A stretch of DNA of 64,000 nt from an uncultured Maribacter sp. (GTDB taxonomy: Bacteria; Bacteroidota; Bacteroidia; Flavobacteriales; Flavobacteriaceae), in NCBI GenBank assembly GCA_947504045.1, contig CANNFY010000001.1, positions 992,001 through 1,056,000 on the forward strand, read 5' to 3'. Below are positions 16,404-25,563 of the stretch, in pieces. The notes beneath the pieces were generated by a model. The model was not told where the DNA came from and did no database searches. It saw only the letters and a list, made by a program, of their open reading frames with translations. The position numbers and the translations under genes were made by a program. How positions within the stretch are numbered: position 1 is the stretch's first letter; every line of letters begins with the position of its first letter.

Positions 16404-17990
16404 TTATGTTGTTTTTGGTGTTAACTTAAAAAATTCTATAAAACTTGGAGGGTTTTCAGCAACACCTCTTTCCGAAATTATTTTAATATTAATATTTCTT
16501 TCTTTTGCTTTAAAGGCAAAGTCGTCTAATATTTCAATTATATCATTATCTAAATATCTGGTTTTTCTAACATCTAATTCTAAATAGGTGTTTTCTGGTA
16601 AACTATCTAGCTCTTTTAAGATTGCTCCTTTGTTAAAAAAAGTAACTTCTTCAGCAAGTGTCATTTTAATTTTACCATCATCAACATCTTCACCTTCTTT
16701 ATGTAAGAAGTGTGAGTTTTGAAAGTTTTTAAGTAAAATAATAAAAATACCTACTGCTAAACCTAAGCCAATACCCAATAATAAATCTCCAGTAATAACC
16801 ATTGGTAATACCGTTGCCATAAATGGTACAAACTGTTTCCAACCTAGCTTGTACATATTTACAAAAGTAGATGGCTTTGCTAATTTAAAACCAACTATGA
16901 ATAATACCGCTGCAAGCACAGCTAAAGGTATTTGATTAAGTAAGGTAGGTATTAAAAGAACAGATACAATTAATAAGAATCCGTGAATAATTGCAGATAA
17001 TTTAGTTCTTCCTCCAGATTGTATGTTAGCAGAACTACGTACAATTACCTGAGTTATTGGTAAACCTCCTATTAAACCAGAAACAATGTTTCCTGTACCT
17101 TGAGCAAATAATTCTTTGTTTGTTGGGGTTACATTTTTATGCGGGTCTAACTTATCTGTGGCTTCTACACATAGTAAAGTTTCTAATGAAGCAACTAAAG
17201 CTATAGTAAATGCAGTAATCCAAACTTCAGTATTTCCTATTGCTGAAAAATTTGGAAACGTTATTTGCTCTTTAATGTCTTGTATACTTCCTGGTACTTT
17301 TACAAGTTGCTCTAAGGTTAATTCTAAAGAGCCTCCTTGAGTTACTACATAAAAAATAATACCAAAAACAACAGCTACTAATGGCCCTTGTACCAATTGA
17401 AATATTTTTCCTTTTTTAGAAAGTACGTTAGACCATAAAAGCAATATTCCTAATGAAATTATACCAACTACGGTTGCACCAATACTTATGTTACCACTTA
17501 TTAGGGCATTGATAGCTTTTAAAAGTCCAGATATTAAATTATCCCATTCTACTTGTAGAAAATCAAAGTTACCTTTAGGATTTTTGTCCATTCCAAAAAA
17601 ATAAGGAATTTGTTTTAGAATAATAATTATTCCAATACCAGTAAGCATTCCTTTAATTACGGAGGAAGGAAAAAAGTATCCAATTATACCTAGTCGTAAT
17701 ACGCCAAATAGAATTTGAATAGCCCCACCAAGTACTACAGCTACTAGGAAGTTTTCATAACCTAAGGAAGTAATTGCCACTAAAACAATTGCGGCTAAAC
17801 CTGCAGCAGGACCACTTACTCCAATATGAGATCCACTTATTGCACCAACAACAATACCTCCCACAATACCAGCAATTAAACCAGAAAAAAGTGGTGCTCC
17901 ACTAGCTAAAGCAATACCTAAACATAATGGTAAAGCAACGAAAAATACAACGATACTTGCGGGTATATCGCTTTTAATATGTTTAAACAT
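16404..17990 (-). CDS. SulP family transporter, operon partner of carbonic anhydrase
   Basis: An inner-membrane anion transporter, likely for bicarbonate because the carbonic anhydrase gene follows 6 bp later. The 528-residue protein has the SulP N-terminus (PASIVVFFVALPLCLGIALASG), about 11-12 hydrophobic segments, the GGLPITQVIVRSSANIQSGG loop, and a short C-terminal STAS-like domain (about 440-525). It belongs to the shorter, BicA-like size class. An inverted repeat at 18006-18029 lies 16 bp before its ATG, and a small membrane-peptide gene lies just upstream on the same strand. Confidence 0.93.
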   Translation of the reverse strand: MFKHIKSDIPASIVVFFVALPLCLGIALASGAPLFSGLIAGIVGGIVVGAISGSHIGVSGPAAGLAAIVLVAITSLGYENFLVAVVLGGAIQILFGVLRLGIIGYFFPSSVIKGMLTGIGIIIILKQIPYFFGMDKNPKGNFDFLQVEWDNLISGLLKAINALISGNISIGATVVGIISLGILLLWSNVLSKKGKIFQLVQGPLVAVVFGIIFYVVTQGGSLELTLEQLVKVPGSIQDIKEQITFPNFSAIGNTEVWITAFTIALVASLETLLCVEATDKLDPHKNVTPTNKELFAQGTGNIVSGLIGGLPITQVIVRSSANIQSGGRTKLSAIIHGFLLIVSVLLIPTLLNQIPLAVLAAVLFIVGFKLAKPSTFVNMYKLGWKQFVPFMATVLPMVITGDLLLGIGLGLAVGIFIILLKNFQNSHFLHKEGEDVDDGKIKMTLAEEVTFFNKGAILKELDSLPENTYLELDVRKTRYLDNDIIEILDDFAFKAKERNINIKIISERGVAENPPSFIEFFKLTPKTT

Positions 17991-18005
17991 AAAATAAAAT
18001 GATTA

Positions 18006-18029
18006 TGTCCTAATTAGATTTTTAGGACA
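18006..18029. promoter_or_regulatory. Inverted repeat upstream of the SulP-carbonic anhydrase operon
   Basis: TGTCCTAA and TTAGGACA are perfect 8-bp arms separated by 8 bp. The centre is about 28 bp before the SulP ATG. There is no T-run on either side, so an operator is more likely than a terminator; the binding protein is unknown. Confidence 0.45.
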
Positions 18030-18059
18030 GATTAATTAATAAAAAACAGTTAGTAATTA

Positions 18060-18356
18060 CTAGCTAACGCATTCAGGGGGTGGAGATAATACTTCTAAAG
18101 ATAAATTTTTGTAACCTGCCATATTAAAGTTACTATTTATTGTATTGTTTAAAATGGCAACTATAGAAAAGTCTAAAGAATTTTCTTTGACAAATTTTTC
18201 TTCTGCAGTTGGAGATTTTTTACCAGATTCTTGCTCTTCTTCATTAAGATTGGTAATTACAATTGTATTTTCAACATCGCATAAGGTTATTATGCTTGGT
18301 GCAGTAACTGCAAAAAGCCATAAAAACAATAAAATAATACGAGCAAAAACTTTCAT
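18060..18356 (-). CDS. Small hypothetical protein with N-terminal membrane segment or signal
   Basis: A 98-residue protein. Residues 1-25 form a hydrophobic segment (IILLFLWLFAVTAPSIITLC) that is either an uncleaved anchor or a signal peptide. The rest is polar and acidic (NEEEQESGKK), ending in SPPPECVS. No family recognised. It lies between batE and the SulP-carbonic anhydrase operon on the same strand, 69 bp before the transporter ATG, so it could be the first gene of that operon or an isolated remnant. The ATG at 18356 is the only sensible start. Confidence 0.65.
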   Translation of the reverse strand: MKVFARIILLFLWLFAVTAPSIITLCDVENTIVITNLNEEEQESGKKSPTAEEKFVKENSLDFSIVAILNNTINSNFNMAGYKNLSLEVLSPPPECVS

Positions 18357-18415
18357 ACAATTAAAAATTCCTTAACAAATATACTATGCAAACGTTTAAA
18401 AACTATTAATAAACT

Positions 18416-19177
18416 TTAAAAATCCTTTAGTGGTTTTATATTTTCAGCTAATAACCAACCTGTTTGGCCATCTACTAAACTTATTTTTCTCCAATCTTTA
18501 AGTTCTTCTTCTATATTTACTTTAGTACCAGAGTGTAATCTAAAAAGCTCTTGACCGCTATTATTTGGATCCGACTTTATTACAACTTCTTCTGTAAAGA
18601 CTATTGCAGGCTGTTTAGCGTTAAATTCTTTGTACTGAGCATAAGCAAATAGTAAACTAGTAAAAACTATAAATAAAGAAAAAATACTTCCTATAAAAGC
18701 AATACGTTTTTTTGTAGAGTACCTAAATTGCTTAAATGCAATATATAAGAATACAAATAAGAATACAAATAAAATTGCAATATAGCTCCATTGATCAAAG
18801 GAAAAAGTACCTATAATTGTTTTATAAATTTTAGAAAATTGTGTTTCTGGAAGCGTTTCAAAAGCATCTAAAGTCATGTTTTGCGCATAACTAAGGTTGT
18901 TTTTAATCTCGCTATCATTAGGTTTTAAAAGCAAAGCTTTTTCAAAATAATATATGCTTGGTGCAATTTGGTTTAGTTTGTAATATGCATTTCCTAAATT
19001 ATAATATAGTTCTGCAGAATGTTCTCCATTTTCTATTATTTGTAAATAGTTTTCAATGGCTTTATTATAATCACCATTATTATATGCGGTAGTTGCCGAG
19101 TTAAATAGCGTAGTATTTTGGGCGTTTGTTAATGTGCTTATACAAAGAACAAACAGGAAAAATATTTTTTTAAACAT
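18416..19177 (-). CDS. batE: BatE: TPR and SH3-domain membrane protein
   Basis: The last gene of the aerotolerance (Bat) operon. The 253-residue protein has a signal peptide (1-19), two or three TPR units (about 20-100, with YYNLGNAYYKLNQ), two membrane segments (about 133-152 and 163-182) and a C-terminal bacterial SH3-like domain (about 190-250, RLHSGTKVNIEEELKDWRKI). Such proteins are thought to form a periplasmic or membrane complex with BatA-D; the molecular role is not settled. It starts 2 bp downstream of batD. Confidence 0.88.
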   Translation of the reverse strand: MFKKIFFLFVLCISTLTNAQNTTLFNSATTAYNNGDYNKAIENYLQIIENGEHSAELYYNLGNAYYKLNQIAPSIYYFEKALLLKPNDSEIKNNLSYAQNMTLDAFETLPETQFSKIYKTIIGTFSFDQWSYIAILFVFLFVFLYIAFKQFRYSTKKRIAFIGSIFSLFIVFTSLLFAYAQYKEFNAKQPAIVFTEEVVIKSDPNNSGQELFRLHSGTKVNIEEELKDWRKISLVDGQTGWLLAENIKPLKDF

Positions 19178-19179
19178 GC

Positions 19180-20961
19180 CTATAATTGTTTATCCATTAA
19201 CGAAATTACCTCACTAGCTGTATCATAGTCTTGTTGCATTTGTACATTTGAAAACGGACTATAACGTGCAGCTTCACAGTTTTTTAGTAATGCAATAAAA
19301 CCATCTATAGTAGAAGTGTCTACTTTTTTATCGGATAGTAATACTTGTATTTTATCTTTACTAAATTCTGATGTTTCTATTTTTAATTTTGCTTTTAAAT
19401 AATTATGTAAGGCTTTTTCTAATGCAACATAAAAAGCATCTTTAGTACCTAATGTTGCTTTAGCTTTAGATAAATATTTTTTAGCTAGTTTGTTTGCTTT
19501 CCTAACTTTATTTCCAACAACATCATTAGAAATTGCCTCTTTCTTTTTACGAAACAGAATATAAATTGGAATTAATAAAAGAGGAAGTGTTAGTAATAAA
19601 TAAAAATTAGTAGAACCAAAAAAATAATTAGAGCCTATAGCTTGTAAATTTGTTTTGGTTTTAATAAAATTAAAAGCATTATTACTAGAAACAACAATTT
19701 GTTTATTGTTAGAGTTTGTTGTGTTATTTGCTGCTGCACTAGATGGGCCTTCTATAACATTAATTAAAATTTCCTCAGAATTTTTAGTGATGTATTTTTT
19801 AGTTTGAGGGTTAAAATAACTAAACGAAATACTTGGTATAGGGTATTTTCCTTTATAGGCAGGCACTATGGTATAGCTATCGCTAATATTTCCTTGCATG
19901 CCAGATAAAGTGGTTCTAACTCCTTCTTTAAATTCTGGTTCATAAACTTCTAAAGAACTTGGTAAGTTAGGCTTAGGAAGTTGAAAAAGCTTTAAATTAC
20001 CTTTACCACTAACCTCTACTTTGGCTTGTAAAGATTCAGAAGCATTTAATTGTGTTTTACTGGTAGTAACATTAAAATCAAAATCGCCAACTGCCCCACT
20101 AAAATCTGCTGGTTTTCCTTTTTCAGGAAGCGCTTTTACATTTATAGTACGTTTGCCTGCAGATACTGTTTTGTTTGTTTGAGTGTATACACGACCACCA
20201 AAAAAATCTCTTTTATTGGTAGGCACGTCTACGGTTACTTCTAACGATAATGGTTCTATTTCTAGTTTTCCAGATTTTTGAGGGTATAAAACAACCCTTT
20301 TTAAAACAACATAACGATAGGCTTTTCCTTTATAGGTACCGTTTTGTGCGCTAAGTCTAGAGACTTGGATATCTTGACTCCAAAAATTATTGTATTTAGG
20401 ATTATCTAAAGGCCGATAGTTAGATACGCTTATTTGTGGACTAACATATAGCTTATATACAACACTAACAGCTTCGTTTAAGTATGGGTTAGTTTTAGAA
20501 ACCTCTGCTACCAAATGTAAATTATCATCTGCAATGGCATCTACAGATTTTTCCGCATTTGGTTTATCTACTGCAGCAGTAACTTCTACCGTTTTAGCTA
20601 AAGATTTGTAGGTTTTACCATCTATTACAATAGAAGCCTGTTTTATAGAAAATTTACCTCTTGCTGTTGGCGATAAAGTGTAAGAATATGTTTTAGAATA
20701 ACTACGAACGCCATTTATCCATGAAGAGCTTATAGATTGTGATGGTCCCATTACAACTCTAAAACCATTAAAATCTGGAGGTGTAAAATTATCTCCATCT
20801 TTATTCATGGCAAAGTCTACTCTTAAACGTTCATTTATACCTAGTTTATTTTTACTAAGTTTCATTTCAAAAGTAACAGCACCCTTATCTTGTGCTTGAG
20901 TAAATAGGCACAAGAAAACTATAAATAGTAGGGGAATATGTATTTTAAATAGTTTTGACAT
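19180..20961 (-). CDS. batD: BatD family protein
   Basis: A large membrane-anchored periplasmic protein of the Bat operon. The 593-residue protein has a signal peptide (1-23), repeated immunoglobulin-like beta segments with the family pattern (ITFEMKLSKNKLGINERL, DLNASESLQAKVEVSGKGNLKLFQLP type), one membrane segment around 450-468 followed by RKKKE, and a cytoplasmic helical tail. Its ATG overlaps the batC stop (TAATG), so expression is coupled. The function within the complex is unknown; family knowledge links the operon to oxidative stress and oxygen tolerance in Bacteroides. Confidence 0.9.
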   Translation of the reverse strand: MSKLFKIHIPLLFIVFLCLFTQAQDKGAVTFEMKLSKNKLGINERLRVDFAMNKDGDNFTPPDFNGFRVVMGPSQSISSSWINGVRSYSKTYSYTLSPTARGKFSIKQASIVIDGKTYKSLAKTVEVTAAVDKPNAEKSVDAIADDNLHLVAEVSKTNPYLNEAVSVVYKLYVSPQISVSNYRPLDNPKYNNFWSQDIQVSRLSAQNGTYKGKAYRYVVLKRVVLYPQKSGKLEIEPLSLEVTVDVPTNKRDFFGGRVYTQTNKTVSAGKRTINVKALPEKGKPADFSGAVGDFDFNVTTSKTQLNASESLQAKVEVSGKGNLKLFQLPKPNLPSSLEVYEPEFKEGVRTTLSGMQGNISDSYTIVPAYKGKYPIPSISFSYFNPQTKKYITKNSEEILINVIEGPSSAAANNTTNSNNKQIVVSSNNAFNFIKTKTNLQAIGSNYFFGSTNFYLLLTLPLLLIPIYILFRKKKEAISNDVVGNKVRKANKLAKKYLSKAKATLGTKDAFYVALEKALHNYLKAKLKIETSEFSKDKIQVLLSDKKVDTSTIDGFIALLKNCEAARYSPFSNVQMQQDYDTASEVISLMDKQL

Positions 20962-21848
20962 TACCAGTCTTTTTCGTTTCTAACTTTAACTCCTTTTATT
21001 TTTTTAGCGTCTACTTTATCTTTTACTTTTTTCTCTTCATTTTGCATTGCTTCTAACAAATTCTGAACTTGTTGTTTAGATAATTGGTTAGGTCTTGGTT
21101 GTTGTTTTTGTTGTTCTGGCTCTCCTTCTTGATTAGGTTTTTTATTATCCTCTTTCTTGTCGTCGCCTTCCCCTTGTTTATTGTCTTCTTTTTTATCTTC
21201 TCCTTCGTCTCCTTTATCTCCCTCGTCACCTTCTTTTTTATCCTGTTCTTTGTCTTTATCGCCTTTATTCTCGTCTTCTCCGTCTTTCTTGTCTTTGTTT
21301 TTATCTTGCTGATCCTTATTATCTTGGTCTTTTTGATCTTGGTTTTTATCCTGATCTTGGTTTTGATCATTTTTTTGTTCGTCTTGTTGCTTTTTTAGCA
21401 TTTCTTTTGCTAATGCAAGATTGTAACGAGTTTCTTCATCTTTTGGGTTATTACGTAACGCTTCTTTATAAGCTTCTACAGCTTTTTCATATTCTTTACG
21501 TTTCATAAATACATTACCCATATTGTGGTAAGCTTTATGTTTATCTGCTTTGTTTGTTGCTACTTCACCTGCTTGTTTAAAACGACCAAAAGCTTCGCTA
21601 TACGTTTCTTTTTTATAATATGCATTACCAAGATTGTATGGCGCAGTAGCATTTTCTGAGCTTTTAGAAATTGCTTTTCTATATTCTGCTTCCGCATCTA
21701 CAAACTTATCTTCAGATAGGTTTTTATTTGCATTCCAAGTATAATTTTTGGAAACCTCTAAATCTTTTGCCTTTTGTTTTTCTACTTCTTCTTGAGAAAT
21801 ACCAAGGTATCCAAAAAGAAAAACAATAAGTAAAATATATTTTTTCAT
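20961..21848 (-). CDS. batC: BatC: TPR protein with long charged low-complexity segment
   Basis: A Bat-operon TPR protein (295 aa). Residues 1-19 are a signal peptide, about 35-150 hold three TPR units (APYNLGNAYYKKETYSEAF, AYHNMGNVFMKRKEYEKAV). Residues about 153-250 are almost entirely Asp, Glu, Lys, Gln, Asn and Gly. A short helical C-terminus follows. The low-complexity part creates open frames on both strands, which are not genes. The role is presumably protein-protein scaffolding in the periplasm; the charged tract may be a flexible linker or ion-binding tail (inference). Confidence 0.88.
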   Translation of the reverse strand: MKKYILLIVFLFGYLGISQEEVEKQKAKDLEVSKNYTWNANKNLSEDKFVDAEAEYRKAISKSSENATAPYNLGNAYYKKETYSEAFGRFKQAGEVATNKADKHKAYHNMGNVFMKRKEYEKAVEAYKEALRNNPKDEETRYNLALAKEMLKKQQDEQKNDQNQDQDKNQDQKDQDNKDQQDKNKDKKDGEDENKGDKDKEQDKKEGDEGDKGDEGEDKKEDNKQGEGDDKKEDNKKPNQEGEPEQQKQQPRPNQLSKQQVQNLLEAMQNEEKKVKDKVDAKKIKGVKVRNEKDW

Positions 21849-21849
21849 T

Positions 21850-22896
21850 TTATTTTTCTTCTTTTTCGTTAAACAAGTTTAGGTTTTTTAGCCACTTGGT
21901 TTTTTTATCTAACACAAAAATATCTAAAAATAAAAATAACAGTGCTATACCTAAAAACCATTGAAATTGGTCTTTGTATTCCGCAAATTGTTTTGCTTCA
22001 AACTCTGTTTTATCCATTTTTATTAGTTGCTCTTTAATAAGGTCAACAGCTTTTTCGGTATTTGTTCCGTCTATATACTCTCCATTTCCATCTTCTGCAA
22101 TATCAACTAAAACCTGTTCGTTAAGTTTTGTAATAACTACTTCTCCTTGCGAATCTTTTTTTAGTGTTTCTACTATCCCATTTCTTTTAATTGGTATAGG
22201 AGCTCCTTTAGCTTTACCAACCCCAATAGTAAATATTTGTATGCCTTCTTCTATAGCTTCCTCTACTGCATTGGAAGTGGAACCTTCAGAATGATCTTCT
22301 CCGTCTGAAATTATAAATAGTACTCTATTAGTTTGTTCTTCATCATCATAATAGGTAGTTGCAAGTTCTATAGCTTCATTAATGGCTGTACCTTGAGAGG
22401 TAAGCATATCCGTATTCATGCTTTGTAAGAACATTTTTGCAGCACCATAGTCTGTTGTTATTGGTAATTGCGGGTATGCTTGTCCTGCGTATGCTATAAT
22501 GCCAATACGATCGCTGGCTAATTGGTTTATAATTTCGGAAACCAGTCTTTTAGCTTTGTCTAGCCTATTGGGAGCAATGTCTTCTGCAAGCATACTTTTA
22601 GATACATCTACAGCAAAAACAATGTCTACACCTTCTCTTTTTACGGTTTCTAATTTGGTGCCAATTTTTGGGTTTACTAAACCAACTACTAATAACGCTA
22701 AACTAACAAGTAGTAATATTAGTTTTAGAGTGGACTTAAAGTGCGATTTATTAGGCGTTAATTTTTTTAGCAATATAGGATTGCCAAATTTTTTCTGTGT
22801 TTTTTTCTTCCAAATTAATACCAAAATAAATAAGGTAATTATAACCGGAATAATTAATAACAGATAGAAATATATTTTTTCGTCGAATTGAATCAT
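21850..22896 (-). CDS. batB: BatB: VWA-domain membrane protein
   Basis: A membrane-anchored von Willebrand factor A protein of the Bat operon (348 aa). Two N-terminal membrane segments (about 10-29 and 58-77), a VWA domain (about 90-300) with an intact metal-ion-dependent adhesion site (DVSKSM, then the Thr and Asp positions around SDGEDHSEG), and a C-terminal membrane segment (about 312-332). It pairs with BatA, and the two are likely to form part of one complex. Confidence 0.92.
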   Translation of the reverse strand: MIQFDEKIYFYLLLIIPVIITLFILVLIWKKKTQKKFGNPILLKKLTPNKSHFKSTLKLILLLVSLALLVVGLVNPKIGTKLETVKREGVDIVFAVDVSKSMLAEDIAPNRLDKAKRLVSEIINQLASDRIGIIAYAGQAYPQLPITTDYGAAKMFLQSMNTDMLTSQGTAINEAIELATTYYDDEEQTNRVLFIISDGEDHSEGSTSNAVEEAIEEGIQIFTIGVGKAKGAPIPIKRNGIVETLKKDSQGEVVITKLNEQVLVDIAEDGNGEYIDGTNTEKAVDLIKEQLIKMDKTEFEAKQFAEYKDQFQWFLGIALLFLFLDIFVLDKKTKWLKNLNLFNEKEEK

Positions 22897-22899
22897 ATT

Positions 22900-23898
22900 T
22901 TATACAAAACTTCTAAATAAGGTGTTTCTTAATAGCCATTCAAGTAAAAGAAGAATACCAGCAATAAAAATCCATGGTCTATATTTTTCTTCATACTTGT
23001 AGTATTTAAACTCTTCTATTTCTGTTTTTTCCAATTTATTTATTTCATCATAAATGGCTTCTAATTTTTTATTATTTGTTGCTCTAAAGTATTTTCCTCC
23101 TGTAACTTTGGCAATGTCTTGTAATAATGCTTCGTCTATTTCTACTTGGCGCATTCCGTATCTAAATGATCCGTCTGGATTGTATGCAATTGGCGATGGC
23201 GCATTACCATTAGTACCTATACCAATGGTATATGTTTTTATACCAAATTCTATTGCTAAATCTGCAGCAGTTTGGGGTTCTATAAATCCAGAATTATTTA
23301 CACCATCTGTTAGTAAAATAATTATTTTGCTAATGGCTTTACTTTCTTTTAATCTGTTTACAGAAGTTGCTAATCCCATACCAATTGCAGTACCATCATT
23401 TAATTGGCCATAGGTAATACCTTTTAAAGAACTTAGTACAATAGACTTGTCACTAGTAATAGGTGTTTTGGTAAAAGCTTCGCCAGCATATTCTACAATA
23501 CCTATACGATCATTAGGACGCTTTTTTATAAAATCTGCAGCAACTTCTTTTAGAGCGCTTAATCTATTAGGTTTTAGGTCTCTTGCAAGCATACTAGAAG
23601 AAACATCTATAGCCATAACAATATCTATACCTTTTGTAGTTTTTGTTCTAGTAGAAATGTCTTCTGTTTGTGGTCTTGCCATAGCAACAATTATTGCAGC
23701 CAATGCTAAAAGACGAAAAAAGAATAAAATAGGTTTTAGTTTTGGTAGTAAACTAGAGGTGTTAAACCCTTGTATACTAGAAATTTTTAAAGTGGCAGTT
23801 TGTTCTTTGCGTTTAAAAATATACCACAACAGAGCAATTGGAAGTAATGCTAACAACCAAAAGAATTCAGGGTTTGCGAAAGATATATTTTCTAACAT
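22900..23898 (-). CDS. batA: BatA: VWA-domain membrane protein
   Basis: The second VWA protein of the operon (332 aa). Two N-terminal membrane segments (about 8-26 and 55-75), a VWA domain with the MIDAS motif DVSSSM and TDGVNNSG, and a C-terminal hydrophobic segment (about 311-328). Gene order MoxR-DUF58-(large protein)-BatA-BatB-BatC-BatD-BatE is the standard Bacteroidota order. The start follows the 552-residue gene with no gap. Confidence 0.93.
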   Translation of the reverse strand: MLENISFANPEFFWLLALLPIALLWYIFKRKEQTATLKISSIQGFNTSSLLPKLKPILFFFRLLALAAIIVAMARPQTEDISTRTKTTKGIDIVMAIDVSSSMLARDLKPNRLSALKEVAADFIKKRPNDRIGIVEYAGEAFTKTPITSDKSIVLSSLKGITYGQLNDGTAIGMGLATSVNRLKESKAISKIIILLTDGVNNSGFIEPQTAADLAIEFGIKTYTIGIGTNGNAPSPIAYNPDGSFRYGMRQVEIDEALLQDIAKVTGGKYFRATNNKKLEAIYDEINKLEKTEIEEFKYYKYEEKYRPWIFIAGILLLLEWLLRNTLFRSFV

Positions 23899-25557
23899 TT
23901 ATACTTTTGTTTTAACTTCTACTGTGGTTAGTATACGATCAATAATTTGTTGTGCATAGGTATCATTTGCTAACCATGTTAATAATACTTGTTGTTGAAA
24001 ACCTTTGCCTCCAAAGCTTAGTATAATATAATTTCCTTTAACTAATTCTTTAGAATCTGGAACTTTAAATTTAGCAGAGCCATAAGTTTTTAATCCTTTT
24101 ACCCCAGCAAGGGTTGTAAATTCTTCGGCTTTGGTAATAATATTTTTTGCGCCTTTTTTCTCAAAATTTTTAATTAAGTGTTCTAAAGACTTTTGATGGT
24201 CTGGCTCCTCTTCTGATGTAAAAGTAGTTGAGGTAGTTGCAATAGTAAATAATGCAGCGCTGTTTGTATACGCAAAGGTTTGTAGCTCTTTAATTTTTTC
24301 TTTTGCTTCTGAAGGTATTTTATTTTTTTGACGAATAAGTACCTCTGGAGTTTCTATAGTAATGGGAGGATAACCGTAAGAGCTAGAAACCCATTCTTTA
24401 GTATCTAACATTTTTTTAGAAGGATTTCCGGTAAGGGTATCCCAAACATTAGTTGGCCCATAATATGCTGTAATACCAGCTAAGCCTATTAAAATAGTAG
24501 CTATTGCAGCACTTATAGCTATTATTGTTTTTTTTCTTTGTTTTTTGCGCGCTAATTCTTCTTGGTATTCTGCTTGTTCTAAAAGTTCTTCCTCTGTAGG
24601 CTCTGGTATTGCCTCATGGGTTTTTACAACAATTTGTTCTACTGCCTTACGATCATTTTCTGCTGTGGCTATTGGGGGTTTAGATTTTGCAAATTTTACT
24701 AAGTCTGCAGTTTGTAGTATTTGTTTAAATTGCAAAATAGTATCCTTATCTAAATCTAATTCGCCAGCATCTTTTCGTAATTCTAATTTAGCAATAAGCT
24801 CATCTGTGGTACTTTCTAATGCAGATACTTTGGCATCTTCCTCTAAATAGGAACGTACAATATCTGTAAGTTCAGAATAATACTCTTTATATTCATCTTG
24901 TATTAAATATTTAGAGTTTTCTAATTTTTTAAGTTCTAAAAGAGCTCTGTCATATGGAGGCAAAAGTGCAATTTTCTCTTCTTCTGTTAAAGGTTTTTTT
25001 CTATATAAAAACCAATATACAAGTCCGCCAATTACTAAAACAAAGAGGATTGCAAGAAGTATTTTCCATAAGTTCGTATTACTTTTATCAACATTAAGTA
25101 ATGGTTTAATGTCATACATTTTTTGGGTAAGGGTATCTACTTTTACAGTAGAAACTTTTATACGAAGCGAATCTGTAAAAAAGCCTTTTCCATTAATTTC
25201 TATACGTTGTTGTGGTAGTTTATAAGAGCCAGAATCAAATTGTGTTAAAGCGTATGTTTTTTGTAAAGTAATACGGTCTTTTTTTCTTGTAGTATCTGTT
25301 TTATAAGCTTCTACTGTTTCTAAAGGAGAAAAAGTTTGTCCTTCCGGAAAAATTACTTGATCAGTAGAGTCTACCTCTACAAAAACTTTAAAAAATAATT
25401 GTTCTCCTATTTTTAATGTAGTAACATCTACTTCTGAAGATACTTTAGGAGCATTTTGAGAAAAACCTTTGCATGCTCCAATAAAAAACAAAAAGATAAG
25501 CCCCCTTTTTAAAAGGCTTAAAATAAAATTTTTATGTAGTAATTTTAGACTATTCAT
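23899..25557 (-). CDS. Two-membrane-segment Bat-operon protein
   Basis: A 552-residue protein found between the DUF58 and batA genes. Residues 1-34 form a signal peptide, followed by a beta-rich periplasmic part (about 35-150) reminiscent of BatD. Then come a membrane segment (about 165-185), a helical cytoplasmic stretch of the DUF4381 type (PPYDRALLELKKLENSKY), a second membrane segment (about 343-365), and a C-terminal domain of about 185 residues. The presence in the operon implies a role in the same membrane complex, with the helical part perhaps contacting the MoxR ATPase (inference). Confidence 0.75.
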   Translation of the reverse strand: MNSLKLLHKNFILSLLKRGLIFLFFIGACKGFSQNAPKVSSEVDVTTLKIGEQLFFKVFVEVDSTDQVIFPEGQTFSPLETVEAYKTDTTRKKDRITLQKTYALTQFDSGSYKLPQQRIEINGKGFFTDSLRIKVSTVKVDTLTQKMYDIKPLLNVDKSNTNLWKILLAILFVLVIGGLVYWFLYRKKPLTEEEKIALLPPYDRALLELKKLENSKYLIQDEYKEYYSELTDIVRSYLEEDAKVSALESTTDELIAKLELRKDAGELDLDKDTILQFKQILQTADLVKFAKSKPPIATAENDRKAVEQIVVKTHEAIPEPTEEELLEQAEYQEELARKKQRKKTIIAISAAIATILIGLAGITAYYGPTNVWDTLTGNPSKKMLDTKEWVSSSYGYPPITIETPEVLIRQKNKIPSEAKEKIKELQTFAYTNSAALFTIATTSTTFTSEEEPDHQKSLEHLIKNFEKKGAKNIITKAEEFTTLAGVKGLKTYGSAKFKVPDSKELVKGNYIILSFGGKGFQQQVLLTWLANDTYAQQIIDRILTTVEVKTKV

Positions 25558-25563
25558 TTGTAA

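Noticed and set aside
21053-21398. Long open frames on both strands opposite and within batC
   Set aside because: They arise from the low-complexity Asp/Glu/Lys codons of BatC; the translations are Ile/Lys/Thr- or Phe/Val-rich repeats with no domain and no start context.
23447-23959. 170-residue frame opposite batA
   Set aside because: It lies wholly on the antisense strand of well-supported genes (batA and the 552-residue gene) and has no domain or plausible start.
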